Below are positions 1 to 7,779 of a stretch of 28,834 bases of DNA, piece by piece. Position 1 is the stretch's first letter; every line of letters begins with the position of its first letter. Where the stretch lies: assembly GCA_002083595.1 (NCBI GenBank), contig MSXT01000006.1, positions 67,410 to 96,243 of the forward strand, in the 5' to 3' direction. The position numbers and the translations under genes are program-made. This stretch comes from Proteobacteria bacterium ST_bin16. GTDB taxonomy: Bacteria > Pseudomonadota > Gammaproteobacteria > Burkholderiales > Nitrosomonadaceae. The notes beneath the pieces were generated by a model, which saw nothing but the letters and a program-made list of their open reading frames with translations, was not told the origin of the DNA and ran no database searches.

Positions 1-24
1 AGTCAATTAATCAGCGCTTCCCTA

Positions 25-53
25 GTGTGTGCCTCTTTTTTTGGCGATATAAT
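25..53 (+). promoter_or_regulatory. putative sigma-70 promoter for metXW
   Basis: A perfect -10 hexamer TATAAT lies at 48-53, about 50 bases before the metX ATG. The -35 position (about 25-30, GTGTGT) is weak. The same TATAATGGC string stands upstream of coq7 (25601-25609). The call rests on the -10 box and its distance from the gene. Confidence 0.4.
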
Positions 54-103
54 GGCTGCCTGATATTCAGCCGTTTCTTCGGGATTTTCCTAAGCTACTA
101 TAC

Positions 104-1231
104 ATGCAAGAATCAAAATCAGTCGGTGTGGTAACGCCGCAGTACGTGCAAATCGACAAGCCGTTGCAGTTGAAAAGCGGATTGTCGCTGGAAAGCTATC
201 ACTTGGTGTACGAGACCTACGGCCAGTTGAATGCCGCGCATTCCAATGCGATCTTGATTTGCCATGCGTTGTCGGGCAACCATCATGTGGCCGGTGTGTA
301 TGCCGGAAATGAAAAGAGTATCGGCTGGTGGGACAATATGGTGGGTCCCGGCAAGCCGATCGATACCGACCAGTTTTTTGTCATCGGTGTGAATAATCTG
401 GGCGGTTGTCATGGCTCCACCGGCCCGGCCAGTATCGATCCGCGTACCGGCAAGCAATATGGCGCGAGTTTTCCGGTGGTGACGGTGGAAGACTGGGTCG
501 AGGCGCAAGCGCAACTGGCCGAGCATTTAGGTATCGAACAATTTGCTGCCATCGTCGGCGGTAGCTTGGGCGGTATGCAGGCAATGCAATGGACACTCGA
601 TTATCCGGAGAAAGTGCGTCATGCGCTGGTGGTCGCGGCGGCGCCTAAATTAACCGCGCAGAACATCGCGTTTAACGATGTGGCCCGCCAGGCCATCATG
701 ACCGACCAGGAATTTTACGGTGGTAATTTCTACGCCTACGACACCTTGCCGCGCCGCGGTTTGCGGCTGGCGCGCATGCTGGGGCATATCACTTATCTGT
801 CCGACGATTCGATGGCGGCGAAGTTTGGCCGTAGTTTGCGCAAAGATGAGCTTTCTTTCGGCTTCGATGTGGAGTTTGAAATCGAATCGTATTTGCGCTA
901 TCAAGGCGACAAATTCGCCGATTTGTTCGATGCCAACAGCTATCTGCTGATGACCAAGGCGCTCGATTACTTCGATCCCGCCGCGGCGTACGGCGGTGAT
1001 TTGAGCGCGGCATTCCGCGCGGCCAAGGCGAATTTTCTGGTGGTTTCGTTTACTTCGGACTGGCGTTTCTCGCCGCAGCGTTCCCAGGAAATCGTCAAAG
1101 CGTTATTGGATAACGAACTGAACGTCAGTTATGCGGAAATCAGCTCCAGCCATGGGCACGACTCGTTTCTGATGGAACCGTCCTGTTATCACCAGCTGGT
1201 ACGGGCGTATATGGACAATATTGCGATCTGA
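104..1231 (+). CDS. metX: homoserine O-acyltransferase (MetX)
   Basis: An alpha/beta-hydrolase-fold acyltransferase that activates L-homoserine with an acyl group from acetyl-CoA or succinyl-CoA, the first committed step of methionine synthesis in the cytoplasm. The 375 aa length is normal for the family. The nucleophile elbow GGSLGG places the catalytic Ser at about 154. The Asp in FTSDWRFSP (about 319) and the His in GHDSFL (about 352) complete the triad, and NLGGCHGSTGP near residue 100 is also family-typical. metW follows after 8 bases. Many beta- and gammaproteobacterial MetX enzymes paired with MetW are annotated as succinyltransferases (MetXS), so the acyl donor is left open. Confidence 0.95.
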   Translation: MQESKSVGVVTPQYVQIDKPLQLKSGLSLESYHLVYETYGQLNAAHSNAILICHALSGNHHVAGVYAGNEKSIGWWDNMVGPGKPIDTDQFFVIGVNNLGGCHGSTGPASIDPRTGKQYGASFPVVTVEDWVEAQAQLAEHLGIEQFAAIVGGSLGGMQAMQWTLDYPEKVRHALVVAAAPKLTAQNIAFNDVARQAIMTDQEFYGGNFYAYDTLPRRGLRLARMLGHITYLSDDSMAAKFGRSLRKDELSFGFDVEFEIESYLRYQGDKFADLFDANSYLLMTKALDYFDPAAAYGGDLSAAFRAAKANFLVVSFTSDWRFSPQRSQEIVKALLDNELNVSYAEISSSHGHDSFLMEPSCYHQLVRAYMDNIAI

Positions 1232-1239
1232 ATAAAATC

Positions 1240-1860
1240 ATGACTGATACCCCACCAGCACCTTCCACCCTTGCATTACGTCCGGATTTTGCCGCCATCG
1301 CCGAATGGATCAAACCCGGCGCGAAAATACTCGATTTGGGTTGCGGCGACGGTTCGTTGCTGCGTTATTTGCGCGATACGCACAATGTGTTCGGTTACGG
1401 CGTGGAAATCGACGAAACCAATCTGCTGAAATGTTTCCGCAACGGCATTAACGTGATCCAGAATGATTTGGAAACCGGGTTATCGAGCTTTGCATCGGAT
1501 TCGTTCGATTATGTGATTTTGTCGCAAACCTTGCAGGCGACGCGGCATACCGAGGCGATCATCCAGGAAATGTTGCGCGTCGGTAAGGAAGGCATCGTAT
1601 CCTTTCCCAATTTTGGTAACTGGAAAAACCGCATGCAGGTCATTTCCGGCCGTATGCCGGTGTCGGAAACGTTACCGTACCGCTGGTACAACACACCCAA
1701 TATTCATCTTTGCACCTTGGGTGATTTTGAAGAACTATGCCAGCAATGCGATGCACGTATTCTGGAACGCAAGGTGATGAGCAATCATTATCGTCCGGTT
1801 AATTTTCTGCCGAATCTGCGCGGCATGCTGGCGTTTTACCGCTTTGAACGGCGGACGTGA
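1240..1860 (+). CDS. metW: methionine biosynthesis protein MetW
   Basis: A 206 aa class I SAM-methyltransferase-fold protein with motif I ILDLGCGDG at about residues 30-38 and an acidic post-I segment (YGVEIDE). It lies 8 bases after metX, the usual proteobacterial metX-metW pair. MetW proteins are needed for, or stimulate, homoserine acylation by their partner MetX, although the fold suggests a methyltransferase. No clear Shine-Dalgarno is visible, so translation may be coupled to metX. The C-terminal VMSNHYRPVNFLPNLR segment is typical of the family. Confidence 0.93.
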   Translation: MTDTPPAPSTLALRPDFAAIAEWIKPGAKILDLGCGDGSLLRYLRDTHNVFGYGVEIDETNLLKCFRNGINVIQNDLETGLSSFASDSFDYVILSQTLQATRHTEAIIQEMLRVGKEGIVSFPNFGNWKNRMQVISGRMPVSETLPYRWYNTPNIHLCTLGDFEELCQQCDARILERKVMSNHYRPVNFLPNLRGMLAFYRFERRT

Positions 1861-1893
1861 TTGTTGCGGTGAGCGGCTGATCACTACTGTAAT

Positions 1894-2724
1894 TTACAGT
1901 GCTGTATTTCCGCCACGCGCTTTGGCGATTGCCATCTGTTCCAACGCTTTGAGTTCCTCCATAGAAAAGCCCGCTTGCTGTCTTGATTCATAGTGAAAAG
2001 GACCGGATACCTGTCCGCTGAAGTATTGCCCGGCCAGTGTATGAAATGTCTGTTCGGAATCCAGTCCGCGCCGCTGGCATAAATACTTGAACCAGCGTGA
2101 TCCAATGGCGACATGCCCGATTTCGTCGCGCAGGATAATCTCCAGCACTGCTGCCGTTTTCTCATCACCCGCTTGGCGCATTCGTTTGATCAAACCGGGT
2201 GTTACGTCCAATCCCCTGGCTTCCAATACCCGTGGCACCAGCGCCATCCGCACCAACGGATCGAAAGCTGTGCGCGCCGCCATGTCCCACAAACTGTTAT
2301 GCGCCGGAAAATCGCCGTAATCGCAACCGAGCTCGTTCAGGCGTCCACGCAGCAATTGGAAATGGTGGGCTTCCTCAACCGCTACGGTGATCCAGTCGTG
2401 ATAAAACGCTTGCGGCAGATCACGAAAACGATACACCGCATCCCACGCCAGATTGATGGCGTTGAACTCAATGTGCGTTATCGCATGAATCAAAGCCGCT
2501 AACCCTTCTTTTGTGTTCAAGCGGCGTTTCGGCACATCAACCGGCGCGACCAGCACAGGCTTCATGGGGTGTCCCGGTAGCATAATTGGTTCCGGTTTAC
2601 TTGACGATTTTAAGGATAACAACCCGGCTTGCCATGCGTCCGCAGTTTGCTGTGTCAGTCGCAATTTTATCTCGGTGTCGCACACCGTTACGCAATATTT
2701 TGCGGAATCAAACAAGGAATCCAT
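1894..2724 (-). CDS. DUF455 family ferritin-like protein
   Basis: A 276 aa protein of the DUF455 family, predicted to be a ferritin-like four-helix bundle with a carboxylate-bridged di-metal site. Candidate ligands are visible in order: Glu in HIEFNAI (about 86), the EEAHH cluster (about 117-121), Glu in VLEII (about 195) and DEIGH (about 200-204). No signal peptide is seen, so it is probably cytoplasmic. Its reaction is unknown; ferritin-like relatives include oxygenases and tRNA hydroxylases. It converges on metW with a 33-base gap and is probably a single-gene unit. The family call is firm and the function is open. Confidence 0.85.
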   Translation of the reverse strand: MDSLFDSAKYCVTVCDTEIKLRLTQQTADAWQAGLLSLKSSSKPEPIMLPGHPMKPVLVAPVDVPKRRLNTKEGLAALIHAITHIEFNAINLAWDAVYRFRDLPQAFYHDWITVAVEEAHHFQLLRGRLNELGCDYGDFPAHNSLWDMAARTAFDPLVRMALVPRVLEARGLDVTPGLIKRMRQAGDEKTAAVLEIILRDEIGHVAIGSRWFKYLCQRRGLDSEQTFHTLAGQYFSGQVSGPFHYESRQQAGFSMEELKALEQMAIAKARGGNTAL

Positions 2725-2773
2725 CGATTACGAAATGACTATTGAGGATGGGAAAATAAGAAAGAAATCAAAA

Positions 2774-2804
2774 AGTAGTACAAATTTAGCACAAATGTAC
2801 TACT
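2774..2804. repeat. 9-bp perfect inverted repeat, possible operator
   Basis: The arms AGTAGTACA (2774-2782) and TGTACTACT (2796-2804) are exact reverse complements with a 13-base spacer. ACAAAT occurs twice (2780-2785 and 2791-2796), 11 bases apart, about one helical turn. It lies between the divergent DUF455 and PEP-CTERM genes, about 20 bases upstream of the predicted -35 of the latter. No T-run follows, so a protein-binding site fits better than a terminator. Confidence 0.45.
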
Positions 2805-2824
2805 AAACCGGGAATATCGAATTA

Positions 2825-2853
2825 TTGGTCGTGATTGCACGATCGGTTATAAT
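2825..2853 (+). promoter_or_regulatory. putative sigma-70 promoter for the PEP-CTERM gene
   Basis: TTGGTC (2825-2830), a 17-base spacer, then a perfect TATAAT (2848-2853), about 82 bases upstream of the ATG. The -35 box matches TTGACA only in its first three bases, but the -10 box and spacing are ideal. Confidence 0.5.
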
Positions 2854-2935
2854 CGGCCCGGCATTGTGGTTTTTTGATTTTTTTCCGATGTCTTTTAAAA
2901 ATAGTCAGTTTTCTTAATTTCTTAGAGTAATAAAA

Positions 2936-3637
2936 ATGAAACAATCAAAAATAATTCTAACAACAGCACTCGTTTTTTCAGGCTTATTCGCCGCATCGCA
3001 ATTACAAGCGGCAGCGGTTACATTTAACTTCTCCAGCAGCCATGGCTGGACAACCAGTGATTTAGCATTCACATCCGGGACCGATTCAGTAACCGTTGGT
3101 GGATTCAGAGGCGGGAACAGTTCCAGTGCTTCAAGCACCCGGTCATTCATCGGCGCCAACTCGGCAGGATTGGTCGTATGCTCGGGCGGCGGTTCCAATG
3201 CCGGCGACTCGGCGACAAGCTGCGATGGCGATGAACACACCATCGACAGCAATGGTTCGGATGAAGATGTGAAATTCACCTTCTCGCAAGAAGTAACACT
3301 GCTTTCAGCAACATTTAAATATTGGGATGGCAAAGGAAGCAGCACCAGCAACATGGACGATTTTTCCTTGTTCGTGGGTACCACACCGAGATTTACCGAT
3401 CAAACCATCGTAACCGGTTTCGGCGATGGAACCGCAACGTTCAACTTTGCAACGGTAGGCGGTGATTTGACCGACTCCGTGTTTTATATCGGTGCGCGTG
3501 GCGATGACGATACCTTCAAGCTGTATAGTTTGACCGTTGAGATTCCCGCAGTACCGGAACCTTCGACCTACTTGCTGATGTTGTCGGGTTTGGGCCTGCT
3601 CGGCTGGAAATTCGGCCGCAAAGGTATGAACGCGTAA
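2936..3637 (+). CDS. PEP-CTERM sorting domain-containing exported protein
   Basis: A 233 aa exported protein. The N-terminus has lysines, a hydrophobic core and an AxA-like cleavage site near LQAAA (about residues 22-27). The C-terminus carries VPEPSTYLL, a hydrophobic segment and a basic GWKFGRKG tail, the PEP-CTERM sorting signal recognised by exosortases. The body is rich in Ser, Gly, Thr and Asp, with a beta-strand-like pattern and a pair of cysteines. Proteins of this class are usually secreted or surface matrix components tied to exopolysaccharide production. No exosortase gene lies in the window. The SD is weak (AGAG). The gene is framed by its own promoter and terminator. The exact role is unknown. 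Confidence 0.9.
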   Translation: MKQSKIILTTALVFSGLFAASQLQAAAVTFNFSSSHGWTTSDLAFTSGTDSVTVGGFRGGNSSSASSTRSFIGANSAGLVVCSGGGSNAGDSATSCDGDEHTIDSNGSDEDVKFTFSQEVTLLSATFKYWDGKGSSTSNMDDFSLFVGTTPRFTDQTIVTGFGDGTATFNFATVGGDLTDSVFYIGARGDDDTFKLYSLTVEIPAVPEPSTYLLMLSGLGLLGWKFGRKGMNA

Positions 3638-3671
3638 GATTGCAATAAGCACATAACACCATAGTTTCAAC

Positions 3672-3706
3672 AAACGCGAAGATGGATTTTCATCTTCGCG
3701 TTTTTT
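3672..3706 (+). terminator. rho-independent terminator after the PEP-CTERM gene
   Basis: A 13-bp perfect stem (3672-3684 pairs with 3691-3703; core CGCGAAGATG / CATCTTCGCG) closes a 6-base loop GATTTT. The right arm runs into six T (3701-3706). It lies about 35 bases past the PEP-CTERM stop codon. Confidence 0.93.
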
Positions 3707-3773
3707 ATTTTGGCTTTGGACCAACAGCGATTATCTGCTAGCCTATGACTTTTCCAATCAGACACTTGTAGCT

Positions 3774-4196
3774 ATGCACAACATTCCCCACGATCCATCA
3801 CTTCAAGTTCACTTGCCGGAAGGACAACCGGTATTGCGCACAGTGCCGATGCCAGCGAATACCAATTATGCCGGGGATATTTTCGGCGGCTGGATCATGT
3901 CGCAGGTCGATATGGCGGGCAGTATTCCGGCTATCCGCCGCGCGCGCGGACGGGTTGCGACCATCGCGGTTAATTCCTTCATTTTCAAACATCCGGTATT
4001 GGTCGGCGATCTGGTCAGTTTTTACGCCGACATCGTCAAGATCGGGCGCACCTCGATTACTGTCGATGTGACCGTCTATGCGCAACGTGGTGTGCGTGAA
4101 GGCGGCGAGGAAATCTGCATCAAAGTGACCGAAGCGGTACTGACGTATGTCGCCATCGACAACAACCGCAAGCCAAGGGCTGTGCCGCAGGATTAA
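3774..4196 (+). CDS. acyl-CoA thioesterase, YciA-like hotdog family
   Basis: A 140 aa single-hotdog-domain thioesterase expected to hydrolyse acyl-CoAs to free acid and CoA in the cytoplasm. The segment NTNYAGDIFGGWIMSQVDMAG (about residues 30-50) is the hallmark of the YciA/BFIT-type acyl-CoA hydrolases and holds the catalytic acid region. FKHPVLVGDLVSFYADI and GRTSITVDV are further conserved strands. Length is normal for the family. It stands alone between a terminator and a convergent gene, so the context does not tell the substrate. The family assignment is firm; chain-length preference cannot be read from sequence. Confidence 0.9.
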   Translation: MHNIPHDPSLQVHLPEGQPVLRTVPMPANTNYAGDIFGGWIMSQVDMAGSIPAIRRARGRVATIAVNSFIFKHPVLVGDLVSFYADIVKIGRTSITVDVTVYAQRGVREGGEEICIKVTEAVLTYVAIDNNRKPRAVPQD

Positions 4197-4271
4197 CGTT
4201 GTCGCGTTGACGGCGGCTGCTTTAAGGCGCCAACTCTAATCGATAAAAAGTATACTTTCCGATCCGCGTAT

Positions 4272-5984
4272 CTACGCGAACAATTCCCGATCGCGAATCT
4301 TCCGGGCGTCGGTGTAATCTTCGTCCCACCAGGGCTTCTCGCCGGGGTTTCGTGGCGGCTTGGCGAGCACAAATTGTTTCCGGGCTTTCTTGGCTTCCTG
4401 TTGCGCCACACGGAAATGGTGGTGGTCGAAAATGCGCAGCGCCTCAATCATGTAGGAAACGGCAATGCGGCGGTCGCGAATCAGCAGGAGGTTTTCCCCG
4501 TTCTTGAGGTCCGCCGGGGAGGAAAAGTTATAGGAGCCGAGATAAACCCGGGCGCTGGGCTTATCGAAATCAATGACGATGAATTTGTGGTGCATGCGGA
4601 TGCCGCCACCGCCTGCCGGTTCCGCGGAGAACGGCTCAGGGACGTTTTTCGTCAATGCGGAAGGAAAAACGGGGGCGACATTGCCGTTTGGTTTTTGCAA
4701 ATCGAGACCGCCGACTTTGCGGTCGGAAATGCCATACACAAAGATATCGGCGTTACTGGTCACATTGGTGATCGCATCGAGAATCGGCCCAGGCGTCTGG
4801 TACAGGAACGCCAGCGAATAGAACAGGGACGATGTTGTTTTGCCGCCGATGTCGTTGGCCACCGTTTGCAATAGTGCGTTCGACCTGTTGTGGGGTGAAA
4901 ACGCCACACGCGCATCGATCTTCGTCAAACCCAGATCGTTCCACAGCGCCGATGCCGTGCCAGTGAAATCTTTCGGCTTCTGCGACCAATAGCCCTCAAA
5001 CGCCGCCAGGAATGGTTTGATCGCGCTAGCCCCTTGCAGAATCATGGCGTTATTCGATTGCACGAAAAAACCGCGCCAACTGAAATTGGTCGAACCGCAT
5101 ACGGCCTTCTGAATGTTGGGGCCATCAACCACGATGGTCTTATTGTGTTGCAGTGACAGCATGTGCTGCCGTTTCACATTTTCTGCACCCGCCGAGACCG
5201 TGAGCCGCTGTGCCGCCAAGTTTTCACTGGCGTCCTCTTCGCCGTGTTCCTGACTGTCGTCGATGATGATCTTCAAACGCTTGCCGAGTTTCTCCAAACG
5301 CGTCAGAACACCGGGTTCGTTCAGATCATAAGCGACCACGCGAACCTGAGCCTTCGGGTCGGCGATGGCTTGGTCGAGCACTTCGAGAATGGCACTGCGC
5401 GCCTCGAAGCCCATCCATGCGAGCGCTTCTTTGGTCTTGGGGTGGGCCGGGGTAAAAGTCAATCCATCGGTTGCCTTCGCCGGTAATAATGTCGAAATGT
5501 CACCCGCCGATGCGTACCGGTCGACAAATGCCTGCGAGGACACGAAACCGCGCGTGAACGTGACGTTGAGCAATCCCGGATAAGTTTCGCGCCGCAGTTC
5601 GATCGCCACTTCCTGAGCATCGCCGTAGCTCAGTTCATCGGCGGTATTCATAAACACCGGCGTGACTCTGTAGATGAATTCGCCTTCGAGTTCGGCGTTA
5701 CGCGGGAAATGCACCCAACGGAATTTCTGGATCGGCGAGAGCCGCGTCGATAATTGGGCGGTATTGAGCTTGCCATCGGCGCCGCGAAAACCGAGGCGGT
5801 TTTTCAACGCGAAAAATCGATCACCGCGAGGTTCCTTGTATTCGATGGCGAAACCGACGAAATCCTGCGGCGGCCGCCCGTTCTTCCAACTCATGGCAAT
5901 GAGCGCCATGCCATCGCCGCGGTGAAGCTTGAGCGTGAACAGTGCTGCCGCATTCTGACCACTGATCTGAAATTCACCTGTCAT
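4272..5984 (-). CDS. phospholipase D-like protein with two HKD motifs
   Basis: With the start at 5984 the protein is 570 aa. This ATG is chosen because GGGAGG lies 5 bases upstream on the minus strand; an upstream in-frame start at 6089 would add 35 residues that do not look coding. Two HxKxxxxD motifs are intact: HNKTIVVD (about 280-287) followed by GSTNFS, and HHKFIVID (about 465-472) followed by GSYNFS. Both halves of a PLD active site are therefore present, which predicts phosphodiesterase, phospholipase or nuclease chemistry. The N-terminal roughly 150 residues look like a beta-rich domain with a fibronectin-like feel. No signal peptide is seen. No partner gene is adjacent. Confidence 0.85.
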   Translation of the reverse strand: MTGEFQISGQNAAALFTLKLHRGDGMALIAMSWKNGRPPQDFVGFAIEYKEPRGDRFFALKNRLGFRGADGKLNTAQLSTRLSPIQKFRWVHFPRNAELEGEFIYRVTPVFMNTADELSYGDAQEVAIELRRETYPGLLNVTFTRGFVSSQAFVDRYASAGDISTLLPAKATDGLTFTPAHPKTKEALAWMGFEARSAILEVLDQAIADPKAQVRVVAYDLNEPGVLTRLEKLGKRLKIIIDDSQEHGEEDASENLAAQRLTVSAGAENVKRQHMLSLQHNKTIVVDGPNIQKAVCGSTNFSWRGFFVQSNNAMILQGASAIKPFLAAFEGYWSQKPKDFTGTASALWNDLGLTKIDARVAFSPHNRSNALLQTVANDIGGKTTSSLFYSLAFLYQTPGPILDAITNVTSNADIFVYGISDRKVGGLDLQKPNGNVAPVFPSALTKNVPEPFSAEPAGGGGIRMHHKFIVIDFDKPSARVYLGSYNFSSPADLKNGENLLLIRDRRIAVSYMIEALRIFDHHHFRVAQQEAKKARKQFVLAKPPRNPGEKPWWDEDYTDARKIRDRELFA

Positions 5985-6294
5985 AACAACCTCCCGGTAT
6001 CGATGAGATGGATAAGCCGATGGTAATGCACACCGCGATAGCCCCGCGCGGCCTAACCGGATCCGCTCTGCAATACCCGGTTGGAGCAAGGTGTTTCATG
6101 ATCATAATCCAATTCATGATCGATGTCCTCGGTTCACGAGGCGGTTATCGAAATGACACAGACTGATGCCCGGATAAAATTTTTTCGATATCTGCATCCA
6201 ATAAGGCCATTGATACGTATCTCTTAATGACAGCGTACTCGGCAACATGGGTACACCGAGTATAGGTCGCTTAATTGTTCAGGAGATACCCATC
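5985..6294. other. 310-base gene-free gap between divergent genes
   Basis: No coding signal is seen on either strand. It holds a direct repeat TTCATGATC at 6095-6103 and 6113-6121 (18 bases between starts), a small hairpin CCTCG/CGAGG (6127-6131 and 6137-6141), and a 7-bp inverted repeat TACTCGG/CCGAGTA (6236-6242 and 6256-6262) about 33 bases before the next start codon. Both divergent promoters must lie here, but no strong -35/-10 pair could be singled out. Confidence 0.6.
5990..5995 (-). promoter_or_regulatory. ribosome binding site that fixes the PLD-like start
   Basis: On the minus strand GGGAGG stands 5 bases upstream of the ATG at 5984. No comparable site precedes the longer start at 6089. 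Confidence 0.7.
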
Positions 6295-6687
6295 ATGAAA
6301 TCCGGATTTAAAAAAATCAACCCGCTCATCGCAGTATTTTGTTTACTCAGCGCCAGTGCCAGCCTGCACGCATTTACACCACCGGAAGGTTATCAAGGCC
6401 GGTTTTTGGTGCCGCGCACCTTGGCGATTCAACCCAGCATCATCAATCCGGAAATCTACCCATCATCCGGCAATCCAACACCGCAACCGGGATTTGAAAA
6501 CAATATCACTCAGCAGGAAGGCTTACGCATTTGTTTTTATGAACTCGAAGTCGATGTGCGCAATTGCCAGCATGCATACCAAAATAATGTCACAGGTTAT
6601 AACGAATGCATCACCATGGCGGGGGAGTCGCACACCAGCTGTTTAACGTGGGTGCAAAAACTTCCGGTGGAAGAAAATAGTAATTAG
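6295..6687 (+). CDS. small secreted four-cysteine hypothetical protein
   Basis: A 130 aa protein that I do not recognise. The start at 6295 is chosen over an in-frame ATG at 6247 because AGGAG (6281-6285) sits 9 bases upstream and the protein then opens with a proper signal peptide (MKSGFKKINP, a hydrophobic core, cleavage near LHAF). The mature part begins TPPEGYQGRFLVPR, is Pro- and Asn-rich, and ends in a segment with four cysteines (RICFYE, RNCQHA, NECITM, TSCLTW) that could form two disulfides in the periplasm. The cysteine segment resembles a helical hairpin. An inverted repeat lies just upstream. No function is proposed. Confidence 0.75.
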   Translation: MKSGFKKINPLIAVFCLLSASASLHAFTPPEGYQGRFLVPRTLAIQPSIINPEIYPSSGNPTPQPGFENNITQQEGLRICFYELEVDVRNCQHAYQNNVTGYNECITMAGESHTSCLTWVQKLPVEENSN

Positions 6688-6704
6688 GCGGTTGATGGGT
6701 TTTT

Positions 6705-6728
6705 GATGCGCCTCCACATCGGCGCATC
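6705..6728. repeat. hairpin, REP-like or weak terminator
   Basis: GATGCGCC (6705-6712) and GGCGCATC (6721-6728) form an exact 8-bp stem with an 8-base loop. There is no T-run, so it is a poor intrinsic terminator. The GC-rich form, followed by CTACCG, resembles dispersed extragenic palindromes, but only one copy was seen in the window. Confidence 0.45.
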
Positions 6729-6798
6729 CTACCGTGCTTGCCAAACCGGGGGTGTCCTTGTAAGTTAGCTTCCATCATTCCATAATAAGGCTGCAAAG

Positions 6799-7719
6799 AT
6801 GCCGAATCATCCCCAACGCACCTATATCTACCAAAATCATCATTTCGACAGTACGCGCTGGGATTATTTTGAATCGCGCGCTGACGATATCGTCATTGCA
6901 ACGTCGTACAAGGCGGGGACTACGTGGACGCAAGCGATTGTTGCGCATTTGCTCTTTCCCGATGGGAATTTCCCGGCGCCACCGGCGCACATGTCGCCGT
7001 GGCTGGATATGCGGATCATTCCACTCGAAGTGGTTCTGAATAACTTAAAGGCGCAGCAGCACCGCCGCTTTATCAAGACGCACCTGCCGCTCGACGGCGT
7101 GCCGTATTGCGAAAAGACCAAATACCTGTATATAGCCCGCGATCCGCGCGATGTTTTCATGTCGTTGTGGAATCACTATACCGGCCTGAAAGAAGATGTG
7201 TTTATGCTGATGAACGGACTGCCTGGGCGCGTGGGCGATGAACTTCCGCCACCACCGGATGATATTCATGTTTTCTGGCGGAACTGGATAACGCGTGGCT
7301 GGTTTGAATGGGAAACCGACGGCTGGCCGTACTGGTCGCACCTCTCCAATGTGCAGTCGTGGTGGAATTTCCGTCACCTGCCCAACATCCGATTGTTCCA
7401 CTACAACGACATGCTCGCGGATACCGGGCGTGAAGTTCACCGTATCGCCGAATTTCTCGAGATCGATGTGCCCGAACACGCATGGCCCGGCATCATCAAA
7501 GCCGTGTCATTTACCGAAATGAAACGCCAAGGCGAATTGTATGCGCCGGGAGGAGGGCAATTCTTCAAGGGTGGAGCTCAGACTTTCCTGCACAAAGGCA
7601 CCAATGGCCGCTGGCGCGACGTGCTTTCCGATGAAGAACTGGCGCTTTATGATGCGGCTTGCGGGCGTGCATTGACTGCTGATTGCCGGGAGTGGTTGGA
7701 GAATGGCGGAGCGATTTGA
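6799..7719 (+). CDS. PAPS-dependent sulfotransferase family protein
   Basis: A 306 aa cytosolic-type sulfotransferase (Sulfotransfer_1) expected to move sulfate from PAPS to a hydroxyl or amine group. The 5'-phosphosulfate loop is SYKAGTTWTQ (about residues 36-45), the catalytic His is in FIKTHLP (about 95), the 3'-phosphate motif is YIARDPRDVFMSLWNHY (about 111-127), and the C-terminal HKGTNGRWRD corresponds to the RKGxxGxW motif. All key elements are present. No signal peptide is visible. The acceptor is unknown; the nearby polysaccharide locus makes a glycan or lipid acceptor conceivable, but there is no direct link. It is the last GC-rich gene before an AT-rich block. Confidence 0.92.
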   Translation: MPNHPQRTYIYQNHHFDSTRWDYFESRADDIVIATSYKAGTTWTQAIVAHLLFPDGNFPAPPAHMSPWLDMRIIPLEVVLNNLKAQQHRRFIKTHLPLDGVPYCEKTKYLYIARDPRDVFMSLWNHYTGLKEDVFMLMNGLPGRVGDELPPPPDDIHVFWRNWITRGWFEWETDGWPYWSHLSNVQSWWNFRHLPNIRLFHYNDMLADTGREVHRIAEFLEIDVPEHAWPGIIKAVSFTEMKRQGELYAPGGGQFFKGGAQTFLHKGTNGRWRDVLSDEELALYDAACGRALTADCREWLENGGAI

Positions 7720-7779
7720 TGGAGTTTTTAATAGCTAAAATACAAAATAAGATTTCTGCTAGCTCAATCGGTGACTCAT

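Noticed and set aside
24..35. Shared 12-base string GTGTGTGCCTCT near 27 and again near 20530
   Set aside because: Repeats of this length are expected by chance in about 29 kb, and the flanks do not match.
1886..1900. 7-bp inverted repeat ACTGTAA/TTACAGT between metW and the DUF455 gene
   Set aside because: Only one base separates the arms and no T-run follows, so it cannot form a normal terminator hairpin; probably chance.
2513..2806. 97-codon open frame on the plus strand opposite the DUF455 gene
   Set aside because: It is antisense to a well-supported gene and its end runs through the operator-like repeat; no SD and no recognisable domain.
4265..4278. CGCGTA/TACGCG inverted repeat at the end of the PLD-like gene
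   Set aside because: A two-base loop is too tight for a hairpin and no T-run follows on either strand.
5985..6089. 35-codon N-terminal extension of the PLD-like gene
   Set aside because: A strong GGGAGG site precedes the internal ATG at 5984, and the extension is rich in Arg, Ser and Pro without a domain pattern.
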